Of a DNA stretch of 64,000 nucleotides, positions 31,923-43,499 are shown piece by piece. Position numbers and translations under genes: made by a program. Position 1 is the stretch's first letter. Each line of letters opens with the position of its first letter. Below the pieces are notes generated by a model. That model was not told the origin of the DNA and did no database searches. It worked only from the letters and a program-made list of their open reading frames with translations. Origin of the DNA: Meghimatium bilineatum (taxonomy: Eukaryota; Mollusca; Gastropoda; Stylommatophora; Philomycidae); assembly GCA_034231615.1 (NCBI GenBank), contig CM067306.1, positions 46,692,094-46,756,093 on the forward strand, written 5' to 3'.

Positions 31923-33029
31923 ATGACTGGTCAAACCACACGACAGTCAAAAGGACTAAACATACTGCATTGGAATGCGGAAGGCATTTACCACAAAAAG
32001 CAGGCACTAACAGCTAGACTAGATAATGACAAGATTGATGTGGCTTGCATACAAGAAACCCATCTTAACCTAAACCATAGATTCTCTATCAGGGTCTACC
32101 AAACATTCAGACAGGACAGAGAAGGGCATAAGGGAGGGGTACTTACACTGATACGCAACACCATTCCAGCAAAGCAGATATAAATAAATACAATAGGAGA
32201 ATCCAAGATTATAGGAACAGATGTGTACATAGACATCCAGCCCATCAGAATTTATAATATATACAGCCCAGTAGGAAGAGCCCTTAAATTATAAACAATG
32301 GATATTACAGACACACACTGTATTGTAGTGGGCGACTTTAACAGCCACTCTGAAAGGTGGGGTTACCAGCAAACTGACTCAAGAGGAGAAGAAGTGGAAG
32401 AATGGGAAATTGATAACAATCTATTTCTGTTGAATGCACAGGATGATCCCCCAACTTTCTACTCAAGGAGGTGGAAATCAACATCAACCCCAGATTTAGT
32501 GTTTGCCACTGGCGATTTATCCCATAAAATATGTAGAATAGTTATGAACCAGCTAGGGGACAGTGACCACAAACCAATCAAACTCACTATCAACCTCAAC
32601 TACACACAAGAAGAGCAGAAACCTCTTCCCTGCTGGAACTATAAGAGAGCAGACTGGGACAAATTTGCAAAACTCTCAGACGCAATAGTGAGCCTATCAA
32701 CACCCATAAAAAAAATAAAGAACATGATGGAAAAGCTAACTGAGGCAATACTTAGGGTAGCAAAAGAAGCAATACCAAGAGGGGCAAGAAAAAACTACAA
32801 ACCGTACTGGTCCAAAGAAATACAAAAGCTTGAAGAAGACCTGAATATGGCCAGAGAATTAGCAGAAACAGAGCAGAGTACAGAAAGCAATATAGCTCTC
32901 AAGGCAGCCTCAGCTAAATACAAGAGAAAGGTAAAAACATCAGCAAGGAGGAGATGGATAAAAAAAACCAAGATCCTAACATGGCAAAGATGGAAACAAA
33001 CTCTGGAAACTTGCCATGGCATTGAGTGA
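31923..33029 (+). pseudogene. LINE endonuclease and linker (copy at 31-35 kb)
   Basis: Two frames. 31923-32183 has LNILHWNAEGIYHKKQAL and IDVACIQETHLNLNHRF. After two stops, 32298-33029 has CIVVGDFNSHSERWGYQQ, DDPPTFYSRRWKSTSTPDLV, LGDSDHKPIKL and CWNYKRADW, then a long basic linker (YKPYWSKEIQKLEEDL). The endonuclease catalytic residues (QETH, GDFN, SDH) are kept. A stop near 32180 and another near 32295 break the frame. Confidence 0.9.
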
Positions 33030-33179
33030 TGAAAACAGTAGCCGACCTCCAATAACACTTGAATATAATAACATAATGCACATGGGAAAAGCAGCAGCAA
33101 ACATTTTTATTAAAAATTATGCAACTGTGAGCCAGATAAACATACCTAAGAAAGAAAAAAAGAAGTCAAGAATGAAATC

Positions 33180-33936
33180 CATGGACTAAAGGATATGCCT
33201 ATGGTGATAGAAGAGCAAATGTTGGCAAAATTTACGGAAACTGAGCTAGAAGAAGCACTACAGAACCTCAAACTCAAGAAGTCACCAGGTAAAGATGGGG
33301 TTACCAGTGAGATGCTTATGAAACTGGGGCCTAGAGCAACGAGAAAACTTCTAAACTAGCTGAAGAACAGGACAGGTGCTCACCGCATGGAAAGAAGCTA
33401 TCATGGTACCCATTTTAAAGCAAGGCAAAGACAAACTCGACCCAAGTAGTTATAGACCTGTCAGTCTCCTCAGGTTTATGGGCAAATTAATGGAGAAAAT
33501 GGTCAACAGAAGACTCATGTGGCACCGGGAAGGAAAACAACTCATAGCAGCACAACAGAGCGGCTTCCGACAACACAGATCAACAGAAGACCAGGTCGCC
33601 TACACAGCCCAAGAGATTGAAGACGCATACCAAGAAAAAAAACACACACTTGCAGTGTGGGTTGACATGGAGAAGGCATTTGACAAAGTTTGGAAAGACG
33701 GACTCAAGAACAAGCTCCTTAGACTAGGAATCAGAGGACACTTATATAACTGGATATGCAACTACATGGAAAAAAGAACAGCTAGAGTGCAAGTACAGGG
33801 AAAACGTAGCAGGAAGAGAATACTAGAACAAGGTGTCCCGCAAGGAGGTTTACTATCCCCTACACTCTTCTTAATTTACATAAATGATATTATGGAGGGC
33901 ATACCAACTGGGGTACACTGCAATGTATGCAGATGA
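33180..33936 (+). pseudogene. LINE reverse transcriptase, first part (copy at 31-35 kb)
   Basis: Frame 33376-33936: AWKEAIMVPILKQGKDKLDP, SYRPVSLLRFMGKLMEKMVN, GFRQHRSTEDQVAYTAQEIE, WVDMEKAFDKVWKDG, QGVPQGGLLSPTLFLIYIND. Upstream (33180-33376) the RT start (LKLKKSPGKDGVTSEMLMKL) is readable with shifts. The catalytic YADD lies at about 33923-33936 in the next frame (QYADDLAL), after a one-base shift. Confidence 0.9.
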
Positions 33937-33958
33937 CCTGGCCTTGTAGACAGGAGGG

Positions 33959-35062
33959 GTGACAATAGCAGTTGCAAAAAATAGAATGCAAGGGACACTG
34001 CACAAACTAGAAAGCTGGACCAAGAAATGGTTGCTTACCATTAATGTAAAGAAAACCACACACACAATATTCACCCTATCCAACAAGGTACAGAAAACAA
34101 CACTAAAAATAAACAATCAAGTACTCCCACTAGAGCAGAACCCAACATACCACGGAATTACCCTTGACTCTAGAATGACATGGGCAAAACAGACAGAAAA
34201 AGCAGAGAAACGAGCCAGAAATAGAATGGCAATAATGAAAATGTTAGCAGGCACAAACTGGGGAGCGGACAGCAAAATCTTGAAAAGGCTATACACAGGT
34301 AGAGTTAGGCCAATACTAGAGTATGCCATCACAGCCTGGGCCACAGCATCTAAAACGCAATTCAACAAAACCCAGAATCAAGCTACACGTATTATCACTG
34401 CATCTATGAAATCTACACCCATAAATACATTAGAAACAATAACTGGCCTTCAGTCAATGGAAGATAGAAGAGACATGAAAGTAGTTCAACAAGTAGAAAA
34501 ATACAGGAGACTTCTCAATCATCCTATGCACCAAAGAATTAATATCTATGGCAAAAGCAGGCTGGAGAGGAGCAACTTCTCAGCAAATGCAAAGAAACTG
34601 ATACAAAAGGCACCAACTATAGGACAAGGAAAACCAAGGCCCATACAACCAGTCAGTATCATCCCCCCTTGGGCATACAGACTCCCACAACTAAAAGAAC
34701 AAATAGAAGGTATAGAAAAGAAAGGAACTCAGACAGAATTGGAGAGAAAGTGTATCACAGAACAACACATCACAGTTAATTACCCACAAGATGCATGGAC
34801 TCATGCCTATACAGATGGCTCGGCCACAAATGCAATTGAGAATGGAGGTGGAGGAGTGACCCTCAGACAAAAATGCGGGAAAGTTGTTACTCTAGCCATA
34901 GCTACAGGCAAGCTCTCAACCAATTTTAAAGCAGAAATGGAAGCTCTCAAGAAAGCAGCAGAAACTATCTTACAACACAAAGAACAAGTGCACAGGAATA
35001 TTGTACTACTAACAGATGCACTCTCTGTCATAACAGCACTGAAGCTACACAGAACTGAATGA
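33959..35062 (+). pseudogene. LINE RT thumb and RNase H core (copy at 31-35 kb)
   Basis: 367 codons open. RT thumb: KWLLTINVKKTTHTIFTLSN, RMAIMKMLAGTNWGADSKIL, RVRPILEYAITAWATASKTQ. RNase H: WTHAYTDGSATNAIENGGGG, NFKAEMEALKKAAETI, VLLTDALSVITAL, holding the first three catalytic acidic residues. It stops at 35062, where a shift moves to the next frame. Confidence 0.92.
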
Positions 35063-35063
35063 A

Positions 35064-35588
35064 TTGAGGGCAGTTCTAGTTCAGTTGTACAATAATTTCC
35101 AAAGAGTAGTGATCCAGTGGATACCGTCACACTGTAACATTGAAGGGAATGAAGTTGCAGATAGACTGGCCAAAGAAGGAGGGAAGTTACCTCAAGAAGA
35201 CTATCTAGTCCGTTATGAAGAAGTGAAGACCATCATTAAAGGCAACTATAACAAAAAGTGGAAAGAAGACCACCCCAAATATAATGCAGATGACGGATAT
35301 TACCAACTGTCCAGAAGAGACCAGGTTATCCTGCTGCGCCTCAGAACTGGTCACAACAAAATTAGACATCATTTGTACACCAAATTCAAAATAGGTACAA
35401 CTGGGCTCTGCCATTGCAGCCTTGCAAATATGACAGCAGAACATATCCTACAAGAATGTCCCCAGTATGCAGACCTGAGAAACAAGACATGGCCCACCCC
35501 AATCAGTGTTGAAGAGAAACTGTATGGCACAGTGGACACTCTAAAACAGACAGCAGCCTATATCATAGAATACAAAGTCCCAACCTGA
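35064..35588 (+). pseudogene. LINE RNase H C-terminus and Cys/His tail (copy at 31-35 kb)
   Basis: 174 codons: VVIQWIPSHCNIEGNEVADR (last RNase H motif), QVILLRLRTGHNKIRHHLYT, CHCSLANMTAEHILQECPQY and a stop at 35588, 13 bp before the GAA tail. The CxC...H...C block matches the equivalent block at 5081-5581. Confidence 0.9.
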
Positions 35589-35613
35589 CTGAGTAATGAT
35601 CGCCGAAGAAGAA

Positions 35614-35626
35614 GAATAGGAAGCAT
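35614..35626 (+). repeat. 13-bp target-site duplication, right copy
   Basis: GAATAGGAAGCAT directly after the GAAGAAG tail. Confidence 0.92.
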
Positions 35627-37065
35627 GAATTCTGAACTGCATAGAGGTCATAAAGACATTCAAATCCTTCTAAGATGGAAACACTGAGTTCAGAAACAGT
35701 TCACGAATTTCATTTGTTGCATATATCATCAGTCTCCATCTACCGGTAGATTGTTGGTCCCTCACATTCAACAATTGCATTACTGATAGAGCGCATTTTG
35801 AAAGATTCTATGATCATTTTGGACTGAATATACGACCACGAATTTTTGACCCACTTAGCGATTGTAATGATGTAAGCTGTTTTGGACGTTGCCACCCTTC
35901 ATCACAACTACATCAGATGATAGTACCATATTGGAAAGGATTCTAGTGGCTGCATGAAGGTGTTAAAGCTCCCAGGAATTAAATGTGGTCCACACAAACC
36001 TTGACCTTCAACAGTATACCAGTCATGCACAAGCTGTGACCATGTTCTGTATTATAAGATGGAAACAGAAAATGTAAACATAACCTCAATGTCTCATTTA
36101 TATTATTTCCGTGAATTCCATTGGTCTGCCATGACCATATTTGGCATGTGACTCCAAGTATATAAATAGTCGCCAATGGTAAAAATTTAAAACGTAACGA
36201 AGTCCTAATTATTTCTGTACAGAGGTCTTCTGTGCACGACACGCCACTTCAACAATTGTGTCTGCTTAAGTAGTCTTGGGTTTTCTTTTTAAATCCATGT
36301 TGGAGGGAGCAACCAAAATCAATAGTGAAAGGCGTCTTCTCTGTCCCGTCATTTTTTAAAAGTGGTTCCAAATCCCGACACATCATTCCGCCATAAATGA
36401 TACCCGTAGGTTAATTTCAAAATTCTCTCTCATGTTTATTACCATATACTCCCTAAAAGTAAACATGCAGTAATGAAGTTCAAATTCTCCTGTATCCTAT
36501 AAAAACAAATTTCATTGTATCATTTCCCACATAGACTTTCAACTGTCTGCTGTAATTTTGTCTGAACCCTGAGGCAAGATAATTAATTTATTATTATTCA
36601 CAAGTACGGTTCCACATCAGAACACCTGGACACCGAACACAATTCGTCCAGAAAAGTATGGTATGTTGTTCCAAATTGGTGCCACCTTTGATATGCCCTT
36701 TATAGGGGTGGTTAGGGAAAGATCCAGCTGTAGATCTCTGATGTATTGTCCCCGAAATGTTGTGACCCTATTCATTCATTCAGGCACCTGGGTAATATGA
36801 GTGAGATGAATTGAAAGAAATGACCTTGCATCTTACTGTTGCTAAAGTATGTGTTACTTTCCTTATAGCATGATTTCCCTTATCATTCTTATAATAATGG
36901 GATTCTACACCTCAGCCTATAAACAGATTTTAGACTTTTGTCACATTTTGAACATTAGCATCATTTCCTTGGTTTATAATCAAATCAGTTTATAAATGGA
37001 AATTAACAGTAGTTTTTTAATAGGTTTTTAATAGATAGTTCATTTTTCATGCACATTTTATTGTC
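35627..37065. other. Intron, no recognised feature
   Basis: About 1.4 kb of AT-rich sequence. I found no coding block or repeat that I can assign. Confidence 0.5.
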
Positions 37066-37069
37066 TGAA

Positions 37070-37185
37070 CCTCTTTGTTCTTTTTCTTCTCTTTCCATGA
37101 AGTTCTCCCTATTCTTCTATATATCCACATCTCAAAGGTATCAATTCTGTCTTCTAGTTGTTTGTTCATTATTTTTAAAGGTCTG
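37070..37185 (-). repeat. RTE-like LINE (family C) fragment
   Basis: The reverse complement reads AACAAACAACTAGAAGACAG, AATTGATACCTTTGAGATGT and ATAGAAGAATAGGGAGAACT, matching 21780-21850. Only about 115 bp. Confidence 0.8.
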
Positions 37186-37479
37186 TATCAGATACATACA
37201 AAACATCAAAAGGCGAAAAATGGAAATTATCACAACACACAAAAACGTGCCTAACCGAAATATGAAAGTGAGATGCTGGAAGGACAGGAAAAAACATAAA
37301 TATAGGTAGAAACGAAATAAACAAAAAAATTACGTAAATGACAGAACAAAATAAATAAAGACAAAGACCACATGATAGTAACGCAAAATGAGGTAAACAG
37401 GTTACTAAAACACTTACCTAGCCTATTAATAAAAATATATTTTTAAAAAGTATATATAATAAAACATACAATAAAACTA

Positions 37480-38785
37480 AACAGGACAATTCTCCACATA
37501 TCGGCTCAAATTGAACCTTTTTCAAGAGACAAACAACAGAAAACGACAAAATAAAAAACAAAATAGATGTCTATATTTCATCAAGCCCCGTCTCCATAGC
37601 GCAGGGATGGCAACGCATCTAGTAAAAGTGAAAATGCGTGCATTCATTATAAACAAACCGAAAGTGGGAAATTAGAGACACTATAGATGAGTGCAAGAAT
37701 GATAAAAGAAAAAGATAAGAAAAATACCCCTTTTGTCACTTTATCAGACAGGCAGGTTTTAAGAACATAGTCACAACAGGCAAGACTGAAGGGAACAGAG
37801 ACAGATGGGAACGTGAGAAAATATTCATGTGACAACCTAGCAAGGCTTGGAAACAACGATCCTGATAACAATACTGTGAACAGAGAACCATGGTCACCTA
37901 CGCCAACAAGAATGGCATATGACAATGATAGATGAGTAATGATGAGGTTGTGTGGTGGTGGGGTGAGTGGGTTTGGGGAAGGAAGGATACAAGAAGAATC
38001 AACATTTGAAAACGCATGGAATGAATGCGAAACCAAATATAGACATAAACATATATATAAAACCAAACCTAAACATACATAGAAATGTATACACACACCA
38101 AGATTCAAGAAATAAACACATAACAAGATGGACACAGATGTGTGAAGGATACCCACACAAAATGCACAGGCATGTAAATGTATCCACACACAGGAAAGGG
38201 CTCACACCAGAATAGGTATACACATTGACACAGAATGGAGATACGTGCATTAACATAAAAAAGCACTCACATAAATATACATATATATATGTATACATAA
38301 ATATGAACATTCATGCACATAAACACTTTCTCACATAAATAATAACATGAACATTCGTACACATAGAAACATATACATATATTAATGTAAATATAAACGT
38401 TCGTTCACATAAAGATAATGCTATAACAACTGCATATGTATACATACAAATGTGTAGCCCAAAGTGATTGTGTGGATACATAGAACCATGTAAAATGAAA
38501 TGCATATACAAATAACTATACATGTGTGGGCACCCATCGAAGAGACAACTGCAATAAAAACTAGGAAATCAAAATCTAAATATGTAAATGATTTAACAAT
38601 AACAAAATGGCAGAGTACAAAATAATCACATATTGACATAACACAAACGAAAGAAGACATAAAGGAATTATATAGAAGAACGGCAAACACAAAAATAATA
38701 ATTATTCACGAAAGTGTACAAAGACAAATAATTACAAGAATCAGTGCAATACGGGAGTAGAGGGTATAAAGAAAAGGTGGGTAAC
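37480..38785 (-). repeat. Probable 3' non-coding part of a Penelope-like element, with ACATA-rich low complexity
   Basis: Downstream of the GIY-YIG remnant on the minus strand. It holds GAAAAAGGTTCAATTTGAGC near 37507-37526, similar in character to the Penelope-type 3' region (a paired AAGGTTC...GAGCC). 38030-38530 is a degenerate ACATA/ATGTA tract, which explains the long low-complexity ORFs here. The assignment is an inference from position. Confidence 0.4.
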
Positions 38786-39070
38786 TCAAACAAAACGGTG
38801 ATTAGTGTTCATTCCGTGTGGTTGCAAGACTCCCATATGACAAATGAGACGATATTCCAAGGACTGACGTTGCCGGTCACTGGTATAACAACGTAACAAA
38901 CCGGTTACAGAGACATCAGAGCTACCATGATGTGACGGGCTGTTAAAATGATTAGCCACTGGGGAGTCACGATGATTCGTGATATCTCTCAAATGTTCGG
39001 CGAATCTATCAGCTAAACGTCTACCAGTCTCACCAATATACTTCATACCACATGAGGTGTTCTGTGCTTG
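38786..39070 (-). pseudogene. GIY-YIG endonuclease part of a Penelope-like retroelement
   Basis: Open for 86 codons: MKYIGETGRRLADRFAEHLR, DITNHRDSPVANHFNSPSHH, GSSDVSVTGLLRCYTSD, RQRQSLEYRLICHMGVLQPH. The YIG-x-T-x2-x-L-xxRxxEHL motif, the later PVAxHFN.P.H, and the E-xx-L-I-x2-GxLxPxG end are those of the GIY-YIG domain that follows the RT in Penelope-like elements. The GIY half of the motif is missing or altered (MKYIG). No RT is seen upstream, where a plus-strand LINE begins at about 39155. Confidence 0.8.
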
Positions 39071-39154
39071 ATGACATGAAGATGGTTACAAAAGCGATCG
39101 CTCAATCTTATAAACCTACTAACTCAAATGAGATAAATCAATTTTCAATAAATG

Positions 39155-41575
39155 TGAAAATAATCTCATCCTTATTAACCAGCCAGCAGACTCACAACCT
39201 TCTACTTGAGAGCATGGCACACCACCTCTACACCAGACCTGGCATTCCACTCACAATCACACGTCATTGGAAAGCAGCTTGGGCATAGTGACCACAGACC
39301 AGTATTTCTGGAAATTCACAATGAATTTACCAAGGACAGCAGCACACTCACTAGGTGGAACTATAAGAGGGCAGACTGGAAAATGTACCTGCATTTAACG
39401 AGTGTTCTAGCTAAGGACATGAACTTGGACAAAGACATCAATAGAGCAGAATTTAATAGATGTATACTACATGCTGCTAGTAAAACCATACCCAGGGGGA
39501 CACATAAAAACTATAAACCCTACTGGAATGATGAACTGGAAAAGCTGCAAAATGAGATGGAAACATCTAGACAGCAGGCTGAGAACAGACCTAGAAAAGA
39601 ACATCACAACAAACATCAGCAAACAAAGGCCAAATTTCAAAGAGCCAAGTTACAAGCCAGACGGAGCAGCTGGAAAGAAAAAAACAGTCGCTGAACCTCG
39701 AAAGAGATACTAGGAAATTATGGAAACATGTAAAACAACTAAATGACGAAGGTACAGGGAGAAATACCAGGATCACACTTTATAAAGATAGAAACATTTT
39801 AACAGGTAAACATGCAGCCGATTACTTTGCAGATTCCTTCGCAGAAGAGAATAATGTCAAAGTTAGCCCAGACAAACAACAGGAGGTTCGAGAGAACCAG
39901 CAAACATTGGACAAGGTGAACCTACACCTTAAGTCATGGAGGTACCAATCACAATGAAAGAACTGAAGCATACAATATCCAAATTGAAAATGAAAAAGTC
40001 CCCTGGAGCTGATGAAGTGTCCAATGAAATTATTCCTGCCACAGAACCTGGGAACTGCAGCAAGAACAAAGCTACTGCAGATCTTTAACACAAGCTGGTC
40101 CACAGGTAATGTACCACAGGCGTGGAGAGAAGCAATAATGATACCACTCCTCAAATCAGGAAAAGATGGCAACAAGTCTCCAATTACAGGCCCATCACCC
40201 TCACAAGCTGTCTATGCAAAACAATGGAATGTATTATCAATCTTAGGATGCAGTGGTACCTTGAAAGTGAAAACCTTCTGGTATCACAGCTAGCAGGCTT
40301 CAGACAGTGCTACTCTACTGAAGATCAGGCAACCTACCTCTCACAAGAGATTGAGGATGTCTTCCAATATAATAAACTGGACTAGCAGTATGGATAGACC
40401 TCAGGAAAGCCTTTGATAATGTCTGGAAAGAAGGGCTCCTAAAGAAATTATGAAATTGCAGGATTAGCTCAAGAATGTACAAATAGGTAAAAGCATACCT
40501 GCATAATAGAAGAGCAAGGGTACAATTAGATGGTAGCAAGAGCAAGAAAGTCCTACTGCGTCATGGAGTCCTCCAGGAAGGAGTCCTGTCCCCCACACTT
40601 TTCTTGGTTTACATCAATGACCTAGTTGCTGAACTACCACACTGGATCAAAGTGCAATGTATGCTGACGACCTCATGATCTGGTGCACAGAAGAACATGC
40701 GACAGTGGCCACTAAACAAATACAAAGAGCTATCGATGCCTAACCTTATGGGCAAATAGATGGTGCGTCAGCATTAACACAGATAAGTGCAGCACTACAC
40801 TCTTTATCCTCTTACCAAAACAAAAAGCCGGTCATATCAAGATAGATGGAGAGCTCTTGAAAGAAGACAAACAACCCACATACCTCAGAGTTACTTTTGA
40901 TGATAAGCTGACATGGAAGAAGCACATAAACAAAGCAACAACAAAAGCCAGGAGGAAGTTAGCTATCCTGAGAAAACTATGGGGAGCCAGTGGGAATATA
41001 CTAAGTAAAGTTTACCAGCAAGGCATAAGACCACACCTAGAATATGGTTCAGCTGCGTGGTGTCCTGCATCAAACACCACGTTACAAAATCTAGATAAGG
41101 TGCAAAATCAGACACTTAGGATAATCTTGGGAGCAATGAAATCAACACCCATAGTAGAGATGCAGAAAATGGGAAGAATGCAAACACTTGGCGAACGCAG
41201 AGACACAAAAGTACTAATTCAAGCAGAAAAGTTTAAATGTATGCCAAGTCATCCAATGAAGGAAAGTAATGAAAATCTAGTAATGGGGCGACTGAAAAGA
41301 TGCATCTTTATCCACCAAGCTAAATGACTCCGTAGACAGCTTACAGACCTGCCTGAAGTTGACTGCCCCTTACGGTCTGTACCATAACAAATCCCTTGGA
41401 GGGAAAGGCATGGAATGCCAATATACATTCAGACCCATGTGAAAGGAATACTAAGCGAGGACGAACAGAAGAGTGTGCAGTGAAGGACAGTTACCCTGAG
41501 TTTCCTGGATGAGGAATATCCACAAGATATATGGGTCAGAGTATACACAGATGGGTCAGCATAGAACTGCCCACT
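39155..41575 (+). pseudogene. I-type LINE, truncated at both ends
   Basis: Late endonuclease (39155-39300, NLILINQP-type and LGHSDHRPVFLEI), linker (WNYKRADWKMYLHL, YKPYWNDELEKLQNEMETS; 39206-39713), RT start (40012-40200, KLLQIFNTSWSTGN and WREAIMIPLLKSGKDG), RT core in shifted frames (AVWIDLRKAFDNVWKEG near 40385-40435, YADDLMIW near 40660-40685), thumb (40857-41327) and the RNase H start YTDGSA near 41545. It stops there without tail, so the 3' end is lost. Many frameshifts. Confidence 0.85.
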
Positions 41576-41925
41576 GTACCACAACACACCTTTCTTTACT
41601 TAAAATTGTGGCCATTTGAAACATCTTTGATAGACAAGATCTACGGTCCTGCCTTTGTGCTTATGACCACAGTGGAGTTAATTGAATATCAGTAAATGAC
41701 TCTGACAGGAAAATGAGGAAGAAACAAGTCTTTTGGAAGTTGACAGTTACTGTACAACTACCTCCAGCATAAGAGTTGAGATAGATTCAATTATGGGACC
41801 TTCTTCCATGGTCACTCTCTGATAACCAACATGAGAGCTCATGTGATTTCTGCCGGGAAGCATAAAGTATGTTGTGCTGCTGGTGTCACAGTGAGCTGCA
41901 TTATTTTGCACCTTTTGGCCAAGCA
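41576..41925. other. Intron, no recognised feature
   Basis: No coding or repeat motif I can support. Confidence 0.45.
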
Positions 41926-41929
41926 CACC

Positions 41930-42480
41930 CATTTTCAGAAGACCGTAACATGGGTCTCAGAAAAAGTTATAACTAGGGCTGTTATTGTGTGAAACTCTCA
42001 ATCCATGTTCTGCAAGATTCATAATGGATGACTACATCATGACTGGATGAATAATATAAGGATTTCACACCTTCAGGGACATGTGGATATTTTTTTGGGT
42101 TATGCTGGAGTTGAGGGTAATGAGATAACTTATAAATGTGTCAAAGACACAGATGTCAGAACAGATAATAATGAACAAGGGGTGGTGGGGGGATGGTCAT
42201 TGTGAATTCCCTATACCCAGTATGCATGTGTTGAATGAAGACACCATAGTAGATGAGACTGTTATAAAGAGATTTAATGAGTTTTGAATTACTCAGAGAA
42301 ATAGTAGATGGAAAATGATTGATGGGATGACACTAGGAAAATATACAATGACTGCATCACAGGATCTATTGGCATACATATACTTTGCGATCTGCTGAGA
42401 TTGAGCCCCTATGGGTATGCTCAGAGTGTATTGTTGCCAGTTTGAGTGGAATATGTTCAGTAGCATTAATACTGACATAT
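41930..42480 (+). pseudogene. Probable LINE RNase H fragment
   Basis: Reads HDWMNNIRISHLQGHVDIFL then GYAGVEGNEITYKCVKD near 42035-42150, similar to an RNase H C-terminal motif (GHVGIxGNExAD) with damage. Weak evidence; it may belong to family B (12510-13085). Confidence 0.4.
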
Positions 42481-42527
42481 TTTCCTGTTAAAAACTAATT
42501 TGACTATTCTGTTTTCTAATTCTGAAG

Positions 42528-42673
42528 ATGGGAGATGTGCTAGAGATTGTTAGTGATGAAGATCCAACATGGTGGCAAGCTCGACATATTGGTGATGTCC
42601 CTGTTGCTGGCCCTTCTACTTCCAGCACACCAACTAGTGCTAGAATTATTCCAAGCAAGCATTATCAAGAGAG
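42528..42673 (+). CDS. p55-type MAGUK, exon with the second half of the SH3 domain
   Basis: 146 nt between TTCTAATTCTGAAG and the donor GTAAAT; enters at phase 0 and leaves at phase 2. It reads [49 protein letters not shown]. GDVLEIVxxxDPTWWQA and IPSKxxQER are MPP SH3 hallmarks. Between them sits a Ser/Thr/Pro-rich insert of about 10 residues that I do not know in other members, where relatives have a short AGLIPSK join. The preceding Met aligns with the Lys before GD in relatives. It joins to 28669 and to 53214 with matching phase. Confidence 0.92.
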
Positions 42674-42739
42674 GTAAATCAATACTTTTTTTACAATGGA
42701 AAATGTATTTCTATCTCTTCGTAACATATAGCATGAAAG

Positions 42740-43020
42740 TGAGTATTGGATAATAAATAAACAGGATAATGGAAAATTGTAGACAACAGAAATGTGGTTC
42801 TATAAAAGAATGCTCAGAGCACCATGGACAGCCTAGTTACAATAAGCAAGAATGCGGGAAAGAGAGACTGAGTTTGGCTGCTAAGAAAATATTAGATAGT
42901 GCTGCATTGTGACATGGCAAAGAGTAAAAAATATTCCTTATACAAGATGCTGGAAGTTGAGAGTTGTAGAGACTCATGATTGCCTATGCCAGTCAGCGCA
43001 GCACCTGATGATGATGAGTA
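42740..43020 (+). pseudogene. RTE-like LINE C-terminal fragment
   Basis: Reads EMWFYKRMLRAPWTA, TWQRVKNIPYTRCWKLRVVE, then CLCQSAQHLMMM with a (GAT)n-like tail at 43007-43019. Typical LINE thumb and 3' end, with stops and deletions. Confidence 0.6.
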
Positions 43021-43189
43021 TATATAGCATCTCGCCCAAGACACCAAAGTTCTTGCTGGAATTCTGTGGCATACATGCTGTACTTCAACACAACATAAGA
43101 ACTATACCCATATATTTACTTTTATAATCAATCTGGAGATGACTGGGAGCTTCATCCTGCTGACTGGCCTGAAAATCTATTGTCTTTCC

Positions 43190-43450
43190 CCAGGTGAATG
43201 ATTGTTGATTGCATTCACACTTGCCATTAAGCGTAGTGGTGGGAGTTTAAGCTGTCGTTACAAGGCCAGATGTGTCGCAGTAGTTGCATTTAGTTCATGT
43301 TTGTTCAAGGCCATCTTGATGTTTTCTATCCACCGTTTTCTTGGTCTACCTTTGGCCTTATGCCCGGATATTCTTGTATTATATGCTCTTATTGGTATTT
43401 GGTTTGACTTCATTCTCATAAGGTGACCGAACCATTTTACTTGCTGTCCT
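43190..43450 (-). pseudogene. LINE RT C-terminal fragment
   Basis: The minus strand reads RWFGHLMRMKSNQIPIRAYN, TRISGHKAKGRPRKRWIENI, KMALNKHELNATTATH across frames. This is a GHxxRM...KGRPRKRWxxxI block of LINE C-termini. Confidence 0.65.
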
Positions 43451-43499
43451 GAAGATCTAGCAAGACAAAAGGAATCCTGAACACAGAATAAGAAGTAGA

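Larger units (their letters stand above)
31102..35613 (+). mobile_element. Near full-length I-type LINE, plus strand, with 13-bp target duplication
   Basis: A 4.5-kb element from CTGGGGGGGCGACC to GATCGCCGAAGAAGAAG. Exact flanking duplications define the ends. Layout: leader with hairpins (31102-31922), endonuclease (31923-32620), linker (to about 33030), RT (33180-34370), RNase H (34760-35200) and Cys/His tail (to 35588). It is close to the minus-strand copy at 5052-9421 in leader, domain order and tail. Several stops and shifts are present, so it is not autonomous. It lies in the 13.9-kb MAGUK intron. Confidence 0.92.

Noticed and set aside
37647..38310. 180- and 103-codon minus-strand frames rich in Cys, Leu and Tyr
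   Set aside because: They run through an ACATA/TGTAT low-complexity tract and show no family motif; the membrane-like look is a composition effect.
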